NCBI GenBank assembly: GCA_963715405.1 | Contig: OY970239.1 | Span: 558,001-622,000, forward strand | DNA: 64,000 nucleotides | Source: JALZKA01 sp963715405 | Lineage (GTDB): Bacteria; Actinomycetota; Thermoleophilia; Solirubrobacterales; 70-9 | Direction: 5' to 3' | In this document: positions 8,581 through 16,032 of the stretch, piece by piece | How the letters are laid out: each line of letters begins with the position of its first letter | Position numbering within the stretch: the first letter of the stretch is position 1 | Translations under genes and position numbers: made by a program | The notes under the pieces: generated by a model | Seen by the model: only the letters and a program-made list of their open reading frames with translations | Databases searched by the model: none | What the model was told of the DNA's origin: nothing

Positions 8581-8706
8581 CTCATAACCCGGAGGTCGCA
8601 GGTTCAAATCCTGCCCCCGCTATCGGCAGAAGCCCGCTCCCAAAGCGGGCTTCTCTCGTTGGCGGGTGCAGTAGCTGTGCCGGGCGGGCATCAATGAGGC
8701 ATCAAT
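8581..8706 (+). mobile_element. Attachment site 2 (core plus right arm repeats)
   Basis: The 43-nt core is at 8581-8623. A terminator-like hairpin follows, and arm repeats GGGCATCAAT and GAGGCATCAAT lie at 8686-8695 and 8696-8706, starting 105 nt after the core start. The stretch from 8354 to 8817 has no gene and holds this site and the first terminal hairpin. Confidence 0.7.
8629..8653 (+). terminator. Terminator-like hairpin after core 2
   Basis: GAAGCCCGCT (8629-8638) and AGCGGGCTTC (8644-8653) form a perfect stem, almost identical to the hairpin behind the intact tRNA. It was carried along with the core. Confidence 0.65.
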
Positions 8707-8711
8707 TCATT

Positions 8712-8731
8712 GTGCTTTGCATGGAAAGCAC
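8712..8731. repeat. Type A palindrome, left end of segment 2
   Basis: GTGCTTT and AAAGCAC arms enclose GCATGG. It lies 5 bases after the arm repeats. The same palindrome in the opposite orientation marks the right end at 12898-12923. Confidence 0.7.
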
Positions 8732-8817
8732 TTGAACCCAATGCGGGCACCAGGCAATCGCGACTGAGGGTGTAGGCTTCGCAGCCGGTAGATCAAGTCG
8801 GACAACGAGGGGACAGC

Positions 8818-10467
8818 TTGAGGTCGGGTCGCAGAATCACGGTGGGGACAACCTTGGGGCTCTTGGCCTTGACCTGTGCGATGCCAAGCGCCGCGTCCGC
8901 AGCGACGCTTAACGTGCCGGCCGACTTCGCCTCGATCCAGGCGGCCGTCGACGCAGCGGCTCCCGGCGACACGGTCGCTGTCAGGGCCCGGGACAGGTCG
9001 TACCTCGAAAGTGTGGAGGTCTCGACCCCAGGCATCACCATCCTCGGCGTTCAGGGAAGGCCCGTCGTCGACGGTTTCGATCTCAGCACGTCGGATGCGA
9101 CGGTTCAGGTGCAGGCAGACGGCGTGCAGGTTCGCAACCTCGCGATTCGCAACGAGGACGGCTACGACTGCGATGCCAACGGTTGCGTGGTCCGTGATGT
9201 GAGCTTCCGAGGCTTCTTCTCGAGCGACTGCGTCGAGATCGACGGCGACAACGCCCGCGTTCTTGGCACCAACATGGTGAACTGCGGCAACCAGGGCATC
9301 GACGTAAACGGGGCCAATGCCCGCGTTCTGCGAAACACAATCGATGGGATCGACGCCGACTGCATCAACGTCAACGGACCGAGTCCCGATGTCGTCGGTA
9401 ACCGCGTAAGTCGCTGCGAGGACGATCAGGGCATCGAGGTCGACAACGGCGACGAGGCCCTCGTCGAGGGCAACGTGGTCCGCCGCACCGACTCCGGTGG
9501 AGTCTTTGTCGAAGGCGATGACGTGCTCGTGCGGGAGAACGACGTCGGGGTCATGGATTCACGGTGCTACGAGCTCTCAGGCGACGGCGGGGCCTTCGAT
9601 GGCAACATTGGTACGGACTGCGATGGGGGCCTCCAGGCGACGGGCGTGCGCTGGAAGATTCGCGAGAACCAGTTTGCCGACGTGCACGACAGCGCCTGCA
9701 TCAGGGTGCAGAATAGGCAGGGCTTGGTGGCCGAGAACCTCATCGACGACTGCTACAAGGGCATCGAGCTCCAGAGTGAGGGCGTGGTAAGAGACAACCA
9801 AATCTCAGATGTCTTCGCCGACGACGGGATCGGGATCAATTGCAGTGACGAGTTCAACGATCCCGACCCGCCCGACCCGGCGGCGTGCGACGGGGTCCGC
9901 GTCACCGGGAACGTGGTCGCCGGAGCAGGAGACGACGACTCCGGGATCTCGGTCTTCATCGAATTCGGGACGGGCACGGCGATCATCAAGGACAACACGG
10001 TTCGGGACACGTTCGACGACGGGATCGAAGCGTTCATGAGCAACGGTCTCGTGCAAGGCAATGTGGTCACGCGTGCTGGAGCGGAGGAAGAGGAGGGCAT
10101 AGACGTGTTCGGTGGCGGAAACGTGATCCAGGACAACGTCTCCACTCGAAACGGAGGGGACGGCATCTTGGTGAGGACGAACAACGATGGCGATGGCGGC
10201 AATGTGATCGCCAACAACACCGTCGAGCAGAATGACCAGGACGGGATCAGGACGCTAGGGGTTGGAGATCTCGTCAGTGGGAACGTCGCGACAGCCAACA
10301 ACGGCGACGGCATCGAGATAGACGGCACCATCGTTGACGTCATCGACAATCTCGCGTCCGGTAATCGGATCGATTGCGCAACCGATGGCTCGGTCGACGA
10401 GAACGAAGGCAACGATTGCGCAGACGGCAGCAACTTCATCCTCACGAGCAGCGGGCTTCCGTCCTGA
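8818..10467 (+). CDS. Secreted right-handed beta-helix repeat protein
   Basis: This 549-aa protein has a TTG start with a GAGGGGA ribosome site 4 bases upstream and a Sec signal (LGLLALTCAMPSAASA). The mature protein begins LNVPADFASIQAAVDAAAPG, the classic start of pectate-lyase-like parallel beta-helix proteins, and is followed by about 20 turns rich in Asn, Asp and Gly such as VRNLAIRN and VVGNRVSRC, with recurring Cys residues (YDCDANGCVV, SSDCVEI, ADCINV) that may stack or cross-link turns. It should be secreted or attached to the surface; the ligand or substrate is unknown. Its stop codon overlaps the ATG of the next gene, so the two are coupled. Confidence 0.85.
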   Translation: MRSGRRITVGTTLGLLALTCAMPSAASAATLNVPADFASIQAAVDAAAPGDTVAVRARDRSYLESVEVSTPGITILGVQGRPVVDGFDLSTSDATVQVQADGVQVRNLAIRNEDGYDCDANGCVVRDVSFRGFFSSDCVEIDGDNARVLGTNMVNCGNQGIDVNGANARVLRNTIDGIDADCINVNGPSPDVVGNRVSRCEDDQGIEVDNGDEALVEGNVVRRTDSGGVFVEGDDVLVRENDVGVMDSRCYELSGDGGAFDGNIGTDCDGGLQATGVRWKIRENQFADVHDSACIRVQNRQGLVAENLIDDCYKGIELQSEGVVRDNQISDVFADDGIGINCSDEFNDPDPPDPAACDGVRVTGNVVAGAGDDDSGISVFIEFGTGTAIIKDNTVRDTFDDGIEAFMSNGLVQGNVVTRAGAEEEEGIDVFGGGNVIQDNVSTRNGGDGILVRTNNDGDGGNVIANNTVEQNDQDGIRTLGVGDLVSGNVATANNGDGIEIDGTIVDVIDNLASGNRIDCATDGSVDENEGNDCADGSNFILTSSGLPS

Positions 10468-11825
10468 TGTTGAGCAAGGCGACGTCAACCCTCGCGCTCG
10501 CCCTGGCAGCCCTGGGTGTCTTGAGCGCCCCGGCCGAAGCCGGCGTGCCGCGCACCCTCTCGATCAGTGATGCGAAGCGCGCTGAGCCGCTGGGCAATAC
10601 GAGAGTTCCGATGAACTTCAAGGTCACCCTCTCGGCCGAGAATCCGACTCGTTCGGTGAGCGTCGACTACGCGACCTCGCCGGGAACAGCCGGCCCGCTC
10701 GACTATCAGCCCGGCTTCGGGACCGTGACCATCCCCGCCGGCAGGACGAGGGCCGTGATCTCGATTCCCGTGCGCGGCGATCTCTTCGCCGAACCGGCTG
10801 AGACGTTCCGCGTCGAGCTCGAGCGAGCGAGGCGAGCAAGCATCGACGACGGTGAAGCGGAAGGTTTGATCCCCGCCAACGACAATGGTCCCGACGCGGA
10901 CGGCGACGACATACCCGACGCCGACGACTGCGCCCCGAGCGATCCCAACCCGGAGGGCCAGGTTGAGTGCTTCGTCCCCACGACGATCTACGACTTGAAC
11001 GATGGCGACCTCGCCCTCGGCACCCGCGCGTACATCGAGAACGTCCTGATCACGGCCCGTGCCGACGACGGCCGAATCGCCTACGGAGCAATCGTTCCCG
11101 GCGACGCGGGCTACGTCGGTCAGGACTTCTCGGCGATCGAGCTTCGCTCCTCTGGCGAGTTCCTCGGCCCGGAAACCCGGTACCTCCTTCTTGGCACCGT
11201 CCGAGCGGGCTACTTCCAGGTCACCTTTGCCGACCAGTCCAACTGCTGCGAGCCGGTCCCGGCTCCTATCTCGGTGACGCCGGCGCAGTTGGCGGCGGGC
11301 CCCAACGGGCTCAACGGCCTCCTTGTGGAGATCGCAAACGTCGAAATCGCGTCCTCAACGGGCACTGAGTGGCTGCTCGAAGAAGACGTCCGCGTCGACA
11401 ATGAACTCTTCGCCGGTTTGCCGGACTTCGGGCCCGGGACGACGTTCGAGAGCATCCGCGGCCACGCGTCGACGCTCGGAGGCGCCACACCGTCGCTGTC
11501 GCCGAGGTTCCTCGAGGACCTCGACCCGACCGCCGCCCTGCTGATCGCCTTCAACCAGTTTGACTCCTGCCTCGACACGGGAGAGCAAGACGTGACGATT
11601 GGCGAGGTCGTGATCGATGAGCCTCAGGGCACCGACACCGTGGTCAACATAGATCCCGTCAAGCCCGGCCTCCTATCAACGCCCGCGACCGTAACAATCA
11701 CCGCCGGCAACACGACTGCGCCAGTAATCGCCGACGCCCTCGACGAAGAGGACTTCACAGAAGTGATTGCGAGCATCGGACCGGTCGAGCAGAGCATCTT
11801 TGTCGACGTCGCCGAAGGCTGCTGA
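10467..11825 (+). CDS. Secreted Calx-beta domain protein with calcium-binding linker
   Basis: This 452-aa protein starts at the ATG that overlaps the previous stop (TGATG). It has a signal peptide (LALALAALGVLSAPAEA), then a Calx-beta domain (about residues 30-125, with TIPAGRTRAVISIPVRGD and EPAETFRVEL). A thrombospondin type-3-like calcium motif follows (DADGDDIPDADDCAPSDPNP), then a region starting YDLNDGDLALGTRAYIENV that resembles OB-like domains of secreted actinobacterial proteins. The Calx-beta and Asp-rich parts imply calcium-dependent rigidity outside the cell. It is coupled to the beta-helix protein and probably works with it. The exact role is unknown. Confidence 0.78.
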   Translation: MLSKATSTLALALAALGVLSAPAEAGVPRTLSISDAKRAEPLGNTRVPMNFKVTLSAENPTRSVSVDYATSPGTAGPLDYQPGFGTVTIPAGRTRAVISIPVRGDLFAEPAETFRVELERARRASIDDGEAEGLIPANDNGPDADGDDIPDADDCAPSDPNPEGQVECFVPTTIYDLNDGDLALGTRAYIENVLITARADDGRIAYGAIVPGDAGYVGQDFSAIELRSSGEFLGPETRYLLLGTVRAGYFQVTFADQSNCCEPVPAPISVTPAQLAAGPNGLNGLLVEIANVEIASSTGTEWLLEEDVRVDNELFAGLPDFGPGTTFESIRGHASTLGGATPSLSPRFLEDLDPTAALLIAFNQFDSCLDTGEQDVTIGEVVIDEPQGTDTVVNIDPVKPGLLSTPATVTITAGNTTAPVIADALDEEDFTEVIASIGPVEQSIFVDVAEGC

Positions 11826-11900
11826 GGTCTAGCTCGCGCCAGGGCTCGCGAGGGTCGGTCAAGTGCCGGTTGCGACTCCTCGCGGCTACGGCCGCTCGGC

Positions 11901-11966
11901 TCAATCGCACGCCTTCGATTCTTGTAGCCCGACGAGCACCACCTTTATCGACTGCTGCTTCACCAT
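11901..11966 (-). CDS. Possible 21-aa peptide gene
   Basis: ATG at 11966 is preceded at ideal distance by GGGGAGG (11973-11979) and opens MVKQQSIKVVLVGLQESKAC plus Asp before TGA. It lies in the otherwise gene-free 11826-12092 stretch. The good ribosome site is the only support; it may be the broken end of a lost gene or noncoding. Confidence 0.3.
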   Translation of the reverse strand: MVKQQSIKVVLVGLQESKACD

Positions 11967-12057
11967 CTTGAACCTCCCCGTATCGGGAGCACTAAGCCAG
12001 CGCCGCCATCATGACGAGGGCCCCTTGCACGCCGCCTGGCAGTCAAAGTCGGCGGGG

Positions 12058-12083
12058 TAGACGCTTTGGACGAAAAGCGCCTA
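12058..12083. repeat. Type B palindrome between cargo genes of segment 2
   Basis: TAGACGCTTT and AAAGCGCCTA (one mismatch) enclose GGACGA. It separates the Calx-beta gene from the convergent ABM-like gene, whose stop lies 10 bases away. Confidence 0.65.
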
Positions 12084-12092
12084 AAGGCACAC

Positions 12093-12356
12093 CTACGCCT
12101 CGACCAGCATCACCAGGGTCTCGGGGCGCACACCGTCGTACTTCATCGCCTCCGCCGCCTCGTCGCTCTGAAGTCCCTGCTCGAAGGTCTCGAGGTCAGG
12201 GACGCCCTCGAAGATCACCCCGACCTTGTTCGAGTTCCCGGGGTCGCGAAACGTGCGCGTCGTGATGCCCATTGGGCCAAAGAATTCGTCCCGTTTAGGT
12301 GACGCGGCCCAGTGATCGACGTCGTCTACTTCATGAAATACCAGCAGCGTGGCCAT
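12093..12356 (-). CDS. Small ABM-like protein (dimeric alpha/beta barrel fold suspected)
   Basis: This 87-aa protein starts at the ATG at 12356 (MATLLVFHEVDDVDHWAASP). It has the length and strand-helix-strand pattern of antibiotic-biosynthesis-monooxygenase-like proteins: an N-terminal strand with His, FFGPMGITTRTFRDPGNSNK in the middle, VGVIFEGVPDLETFEQGL, then a C-terminal LVMLVEA strand. No catalytic assignment is possible. It is cargo of segment 2, flanked by a type B palindrome on its 3' side and a weaker version of it (12461-12478) on its 5' side. Confidence 0.55.
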   Translation of the reverse strand: MATLLVFHEVDDVDHWAASPKRDEFFGPMGITTRTFRDPGNSNKVGVIFEGVPDLETFEQGLQSDEAAEAMKYDGVRPETLVMLVEA

Positions 12357-12479
12357 CTTGCCTGACCTCCTCACCATCCATTGCCGTGTGTGTTGCGGAC
12401 TCACCGACCCTAACGCTTCCGAGGGGGTTTGCGTTCCGTGGAAGCAGTCCCGGTGAGGTGTGCTTCTCGTCCAAAGCAA

Positions 12480-12870
12480 TTACGAAAGGCCGGCGGCTTC
12501 CAGGGCCCTCGCAGGATTTTCATACATGGCGATGCTCGTTATAAGGCCATCTTCGACTGTGTATAGCTGGCCCCACCGGTTTTCGATTTCGACGCCGCTT
12601 CCCTTTCCACGACCCCTTTGAGTAGCGATGACGCAAACGGTGTCACCGAAGTCGCGGATCTCCTCAACCTGCTCCGAATAGTCGTCCCACGTCGTGACCC
12701 AGGCCGCCACCGTCTCTCTGAGCGCCTCGCGGCCTTCGGTTGGACCCGTATCCCCGCGAATGCTGAAATCGGCAGCGACTTGGATGGCATAGAGCCAGCG
12801 CACGATCGAAGGCTCCCGCCAAGTAGGCGTCGTACATCCGCCGTACGGTCTCCACGCTCCGCTGCGACAT
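12480..12870 (-). pseudogene. NTF2/SnoaL-like protein with one frameshift
   Basis: The start at 12870 gives MSQRSVETVRRMYDAYLAGA, the standard N-terminus of SnoaL-type NTF2-fold proteins, but after FDRALAL the frame loses family features. They resume in another frame as VAADFSIRGDTGPTEGREAL and continue normally to ALEAAGLS. One frameshift at about 12800-12825 is implied. Intact members are small cone-shaped proteins, some hydrolases or isomerases, many of unknown function. It is the last cargo gene of segment 2, directly inside the right terminal palindrome. A very similar intact gene is the first cargo of segment 3. Confidence 0.75.
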
Positions 12871-12897
12871 TGCCCGCAGTATCTCGCGATCGAGAGA

Positions 12898-12923
12898 TAG
12901 GTGCTTTCCATGCAAAGCACCTA
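12898..12923. repeat. Type A palindrome, right end of segment 2
   Basis: TAGGTGCTTT and AAAGCACCTA form perfect 10-bp arms around CCATGC. The distance from its first T to core 3 is 150 nt, exactly as between the palindrome at 15840 and core 4. Confidence 0.75.
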
Positions 12924-12941
12924 AGTAGGACCTCTGCAGGC

Positions 12942-13170
12942 GGGCATCAATTCAGGCATCAAACTGAGCGCAAGTCGGCGGAACTCAGGTCATCGCGCGA
13001 CGCCTGTTAACGCCTGACCGAGGTTCAACACAAGGCGCTCGCTCGATCTCATAACCCGGAGGTCGCAGGTTCAAATCCTGCCCCCGCTATAGACGAAGCC
13101 CGCTCGTAGAGCTGGCTTCTCTCGTTGGCGGGTGCCGCGGCCGCCGCGCGGGCATCAATGAGGCATCAAT
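12942..13170 (+). mobile_element. Attachment site 3 with both arm sets (attP-like junction)
   Basis: The core is at 13048-13090. Left arms GGGCATCAA and GGCATCAA lie at 12942-12962, starting 106 nt before the core; right arms GGGCATCAAT and GAGGCATCAAT lie at 13150-13170, starting 102 nt after the core start. Having both arms around one core is what an attP looks like, and is what two elements inserted in tandem would make. The 356-base gap between genes (12871-13226) consists of this site plus palindromes. Confidence 0.75.
13095..13119 (+). terminator. Hairpin after core 3
   Basis: GAAGCC (13095-13100) and GGCTTC (13114-13119) close a stem extended by GCT/AGC, a diverged version of the hairpin after the intact tRNA. 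Confidence 0.5.
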
Positions 13171-13174
13171 TCAT

Positions 13175-13194
13175 GTGCTTTGCATGGAAAGCAC
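13175..13194. repeat. Type A palindrome, left end of segment 3
   Basis: GTGCTTT and AAAGCAC arms around GCATGG, 4 bases after the right arm repeats of site 3. Confidence 0.7.
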
Positions 13195-13226
13195 CTAACT
13201 CCTGGTCGCGAGATACTGGGCGGGCG

Positions 13227-13616
13227 ATGTCGCAGGAGAACGTGGAGATCGTGCAGAGGTTCTACGAGGCCATCCATTGCGGCGATGAGGCCGAGGCGCT
13301 GTCATATCTCGCTCCTGAAGTGGAGTATGGCGTCCTTCAGGAAGGACTCGCGCATGGGCCAGATGAGGTTCGGGCGATGTGGGAGCGCTGGAAAGGCGAC
13401 TGGGAGGACGGGGGGAAGACCGCCGCTGAGGAGTACATCGATGCAGGCGACCGGGTGGTCGTGACCGTCCACGAATGGGGACGCGGCGAGGCGAGCGGTA
13501 TCGAGGTCGATGTTCGCGTCTTCAACGTCTTCACCGTCCGCGATGGCATGGTTGTCCACAAGAGGGAGTTCGCCGATCGCGCCGAGGCCCTCGAAGCCGC
13601 GGGACTGTCGGATTAG
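13227..13616 (+). CDS. NTF2-fold SnoaL-like protein
   Basis: This 129-aa protein starts at the ATG at 13227, giving MSQENVEIVQRFYEAIHCGD, the usual start of the family; a longer reading from 13125 would run through the terminal palindrome. Features include YLAPEVEYGV, the GPDEVRAMWERW helix, DAGDRVVVTVHEWGRG and a C-terminal ALEAAGLSD that is shared with the frameshifted relative in segment 2. Members bind small hydrophobic ligands in a cone-shaped fold; enzyme activity cannot be assumed. It is the first cargo gene of segment 3. Confidence 0.85.
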   Translation: MSQENVEIVQRFYEAIHCGDEAEALSYLAPEVEYGVLQEGLAHGPDEVRAMWERWKGDWEDGGKTAAEEYIDAGDRVVVTVHEWGRGEASGIEVDVRVFNVFTVRDGMVVHKREFADRAEALEAAGLSD

Positions 13617-13630
13617 CGCCCAAGAAGTAC

Positions 13631-13672
13631 TGCTTTGGACGAAAAGCGCCTAGTGCTTTGCATGGAAAGTAC
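13631..13672. repeat. Type B and type A palindromes in tandem
   Basis: GCTTT/AAAGC around GGACGA (13632-13647) is followed after 5 bases by GTGCTTT/AAAGTAC around GCATGG (13653-13672, one change). The pair lies 15 bases after the NTF2 stop and separates it from the propeller gene. Confidence 0.6.
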
Positions 13673-13778
13673 ATAACGCCGAGGGGCCCCAGCGAGGCCC
13701 AAGTAACGCTGGTACGACCTTGCGACAATCACCACTCTGGGATACGATCGCCAACAACAATTGAGGGAGTCTGGGGGG

Positions 13779-14750
13779 ATGTTTTCGGCGTCGAAGTCCG
13801 AGTCTCGCTCGCGAATGAAGGGAAGAGGATGCCCCGTTTCGCCCCGTCCGCAGCCAGCCTATGCCAATGCGTGGGTTCGACCCAGCCGCGTGAAGTTGGC
13901 CGCTCTTGTGGCGTCCCTTGGAGTCGGCATAGCGATCGCCCCCTCTGCCTACGCCGCCTTTCCGGGCACCAACGGCAGCATCGCCTTTACGTATTACAGC
14001 GATTCCGACAGCGACATCTTCTCAATGGACGGCGCGGGGGGAAATGTAGACCCCCTCACCGCTAATACAACCCCCGAATACGATCCCGCTTGGTCGGCGA
14101 ACGGGAGATGGATTGCCTACACCTGCTACGAGGGCAGTGCCCCCCAGATCTGCAAGATGCGTGGCGATGGGAAAAACCCTCGGCAGCTCACGACCTCGGG
14201 TGGCTTCAAGACGGCGTGGTCGCCGAACGGGAACAAGATCGCGTTCACCACCTCCGACGGCCAGATCTACAAGATGGATGCCGACGGAACTGACCCGAGA
14301 CAGTTAACCGAGAATGAGGGATTCGAGCCTGTCTGGTCGCCTAGCGGCAAGAAGATCGCCTTCGAGAATCTCGACGACATTTGGGTCATGAATGCGGACG
14401 GAAGCGGTGAGCACGAGCTAACCAACACCGGCGCCGGGGATCAATCACCGAACTGGTCTCCGGATGGCACGAAGATCGCCTTCTCCAGCGATCGCGATGG
14501 TGATTGGGAGATCTTCAAGATGGGCGCCGGTGGGCGCAATGTGACCCGGCTCTCCAATAATGCGATCCAGGACTACAACCCAGCCTGGTCCCCGGATGGC
14601 GAGAAGATCGTCTTCGAGCGCTCAAACTACCCAGGGGAGTTCGATCGCGAGCTCATGAAGATGGACAGTGATGGAACCAACCGGGACCGGCTCACGAACA
14701 ACGTATTCAGCAATGAGGATACGGATTGGGGACCACGCCCAGGCGGATAG
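13779..14750 (+). CDS. Secreted TolB-like (PD40) beta-propeller protein
   Basis: This protein of up to 323 aa has repeated propeller blades of the form WSPDGTKIAFSSDRDGDWEI and a motif such as MDADGTDPRQLT in each, at least six blades between residues about 80 and 315. The hydrophobic stretch VKLAALVASLGVGIAIAPSA just before AFPGTNGSIAF is the signal sequence. The ATG at 13779 leaves a 37-aa basic extension before it, so the GTG at 13890 is a possible alternative start. TolB-like propellers mediate protein contacts in the envelope or bind peptides. It is isolated, being flanked by palindromes, so no partner is suggested. Confidence 0.82.
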   Translation: MFSASKSESRSRMKGRGCPVSPRPQPAYANAWVRPSRVKLAALVASLGVGIAIAPSAYAAFPGTNGSIAFTYYSDSDSDIFSMDGAGGNVDPLTANTTPEYDPAWSANGRWIAYTCYEGSAPQICKMRGDGKNPRQLTTSGGFKTAWSPNGNKIAFTTSDGQIYKMDADGTDPRQLTENEGFEPVWSPSGKKIAFENLDDIWVMNADGSGEHELTNTGAGDQSPNWSPDGTKIAFSSDRDGDWEIFKMGAGGRNVTRLSNNAIQDYNPAWSPDGEKIVFERSNYPGEFDRELMKMDSDGTNRDRLTNNVFSNEDTDWGPRPGG

Positions 14751-14872
14751 CCCGAGCGAGAATCTGCAGCCGTATCCCGCGATTAATCGGCCCTAATAGC
14801 GGGAACAAGTCCTGGGCCCGAAGCGGACCGAGTCAAGCGCTCTTCCCTGCGCCGCTTTTCGGCAGGCGGCGT

Positions 14873-14926
14873 TTAGGCGCTTTGGACAAGAAGCGCCTAA
14901 GTCGCTTCCTTTCCATGCGAAGCACC
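14873..14926. repeat. Type B and degenerate type A palindromes in tandem
   Basis: TTAGGCGCTT (14873-14882) and AAGCGCCTAA (14891-14900) are perfect 10-bp arms. A worn type A copy with CCATGC and AGCACCTA follows to about 14928 and supplies the stop codon of the lipoprotein reading. The 175-base gap 14751-14925 holds nothing else that I can support. Confidence 0.6.
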
Positions 14927-15745
14927 TAGCCAATTTCCTTGACGCAGGCCAATCCCGTGTCCAGGTCGTCGGCGAGGGGATCTCCTACCGAGTAGAGGAC
15001 CACCGTGCCGAAGCGCTGGAGCGAAGAACGGGTCCCCTTGGCTGATCGCCGCGAACCCCTCCTCCGCGTCTTTGACCGAAGAACCGAATGATGCAGTGAC
15101 ACGTGAACCGCCGCCGGAGAAGTCCACCGTGGGGAACCCGTCTTCCTTGACGTCTTCGGCCCCGCGGCCTTCGATGCAATCCCTGTACGCGGCGGCCTTT
15201 TGCTCAGGGGTTTGGGGCGAACTCTCGCCTTCTGTCGGCTCGTCGTCGGCAGGCGCTGGCTCCGAGGAGTCCTCGTCGGTCTCGGCCCGCTTGTAGAAGC
15301 CATCGATCTTCCAGCCGTTGTATACGGCGCCCAGCTCTCCGTCGCGGCGGAGCGGGTAGGTAATGGGAACCGGTTTCCCACGCGGATCTGCACGCACCGA
15401 CCGTGACGCTTCCGGTATCGCCATCGATGGTCACGTCCTCAACTCGGAACGTTGCCGCCTCGAGGTCGGCCGCATCTTTGCGGCAGCCTTGGAGGCCGCC
15501 AAGCTCTCCAAGAAGTCGTTCGAATAGAAGTCGCAGGCCTCCTTGCCAACTGAAGCTCCGAACTCCACCACGAGCTGTTCGATTGCAGCCGTGTCCTCTT
15601 CTAGGCTCGGCCCGTCGTCGGCACTACTCGCATTCGTCGTTTCGTCGCCTCCGCATGCAGCGAGGGTGAGCGCTCCGGCAAGTAGCAGCGTGAGGGCCCT
15701 GCTGATCACGATCGAGCGGTGCGAGCCGGGAGAGGCGGGACTCAT
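14926..15745 (-). pseudogene. Lipoprotein gene broken by about three frameshifts
   Basis: Translation from 15745 gives a lipoprotein signal (LTLLLAGALTLAACGGDETT, lipobox AAC) and VVEFGASVGKEACDFYSNDF, then loses sense. A second frame carries on with RVEDVTIDGDTGSVTV (around 15400-15440), a third with GELGAVYNGWKIDGFYKRAE and CIEGRGAEDVKEDGFPTVDF (about 15010-15400), and a fourth ends FGTVVLYSVGDPLADDLDTG before the stop in a palindrome at 14926. Read together these give one plausible lipoprotein of about 270 aa with a small NTF2-like or Sbp-like domain; the family is not recognised. Three frameshifts in 0.8 kb mean decay or local sequence error. Confidence 0.7.
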
Positions 15746-15838
15746 TGGCTTCCCTTCGTCGGTGGCCGAGCGACCCTACACCTCCAGGCCCAGTCACGCC
15801 CAGACAGCAAAATGGGGTCGTCTCGCCCGGTCCCGGAG

Positions 15839-15866
15839 TTAGGCGCTTTCCATGCAAAGCACCTAA
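15839..15866. repeat. Type A palindrome, right end of segment 3
   Basis: TTAGGCGCTTT and AAAGCACCTAA (one mismatch) enclose CCATGC. It lies 150 nt before core 4, the same offset as its counterpart in segment 2. Confidence 0.75.
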
Positions 15867-15884
15867 GTCAGATGCTCTGCGCGC

Positions 15885-16032
15885 GGGCATCAATTCAGGC
15901 ATCAATCGAGCGCAAGTGAGCGCAACTCAGGACATCGCGCGACGCCTGCCCATGCCTAGTCGAAGCTGAGCGCAAGACGAAAGCTCGATCTCATAACCCG
16001 GAGGTCGCAGGTTCAAATCCTGCCCCCGCTAT
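15885..16032 (+). mobile_element. Attachment site 4 (left arm repeats plus core)
   Basis: Arm repeats GGGCATCAA and GGCATCAA (15885-15905) start 105 nt before the core (15990-16032). After the core the sequence diverges: there is no hairpin and no arm repeats. The gene-free stretch 15746-16181 consists of this site, a palindrome and unrecognised sequence. Confidence 0.7.

Larger units (their letters stand above)
8581..13047 (+). mobile_element. Segment 2: complete integrase-less element in the tRNA-fMet array
   Basis: This 4467-bp unit runs from core 2 to core 3. Reading inward from the left it has core, hairpin terminator, arm repeats at +105 and a palindrome at 8712-8731. Reading inward from the right it has 105 nt of flank, arm repeats at 12942-12962 and a palindrome at 12898-12923 that is inverted relative to the left one. 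The next segment has the same layout. Cargo is a beta-helix protein, a Calx-beta protein, a small open frame, an ABM-like protein and a frameshifted NTF2 protein. No recombinase gene is present. Confidence 0.65.
13048..15989 (+). mobile_element. Segment 3: complete integrase-less element in the tRNA-fMet array
   Basis: This 2942-bp unit runs from core 3 to core 4 and has the same end structure as segment 2: core, hairpin, arms and type A palindrome (13175-13194) on the left; type A palindrome (15839-15866), arms (15885-15905), flank and core on the right. The last 150 bases match those of segment 2 closely. Cargo is an NTF2 protein, a TolB-like propeller and a broken lipoprotein, separated from one another by pairs of type B and type A palindromes. 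No recombinase gene is present. Confidence 0.65.

Noticed and set aside
8581..15989. Classical integron cassette array
   Set aside because: There is no integron integrase, and the palindromes do not show the conserved GTTRRRY core site or the typical attC asymmetry; the tRNA cores and arm repeats fit tyrosine-integrase att sites better.
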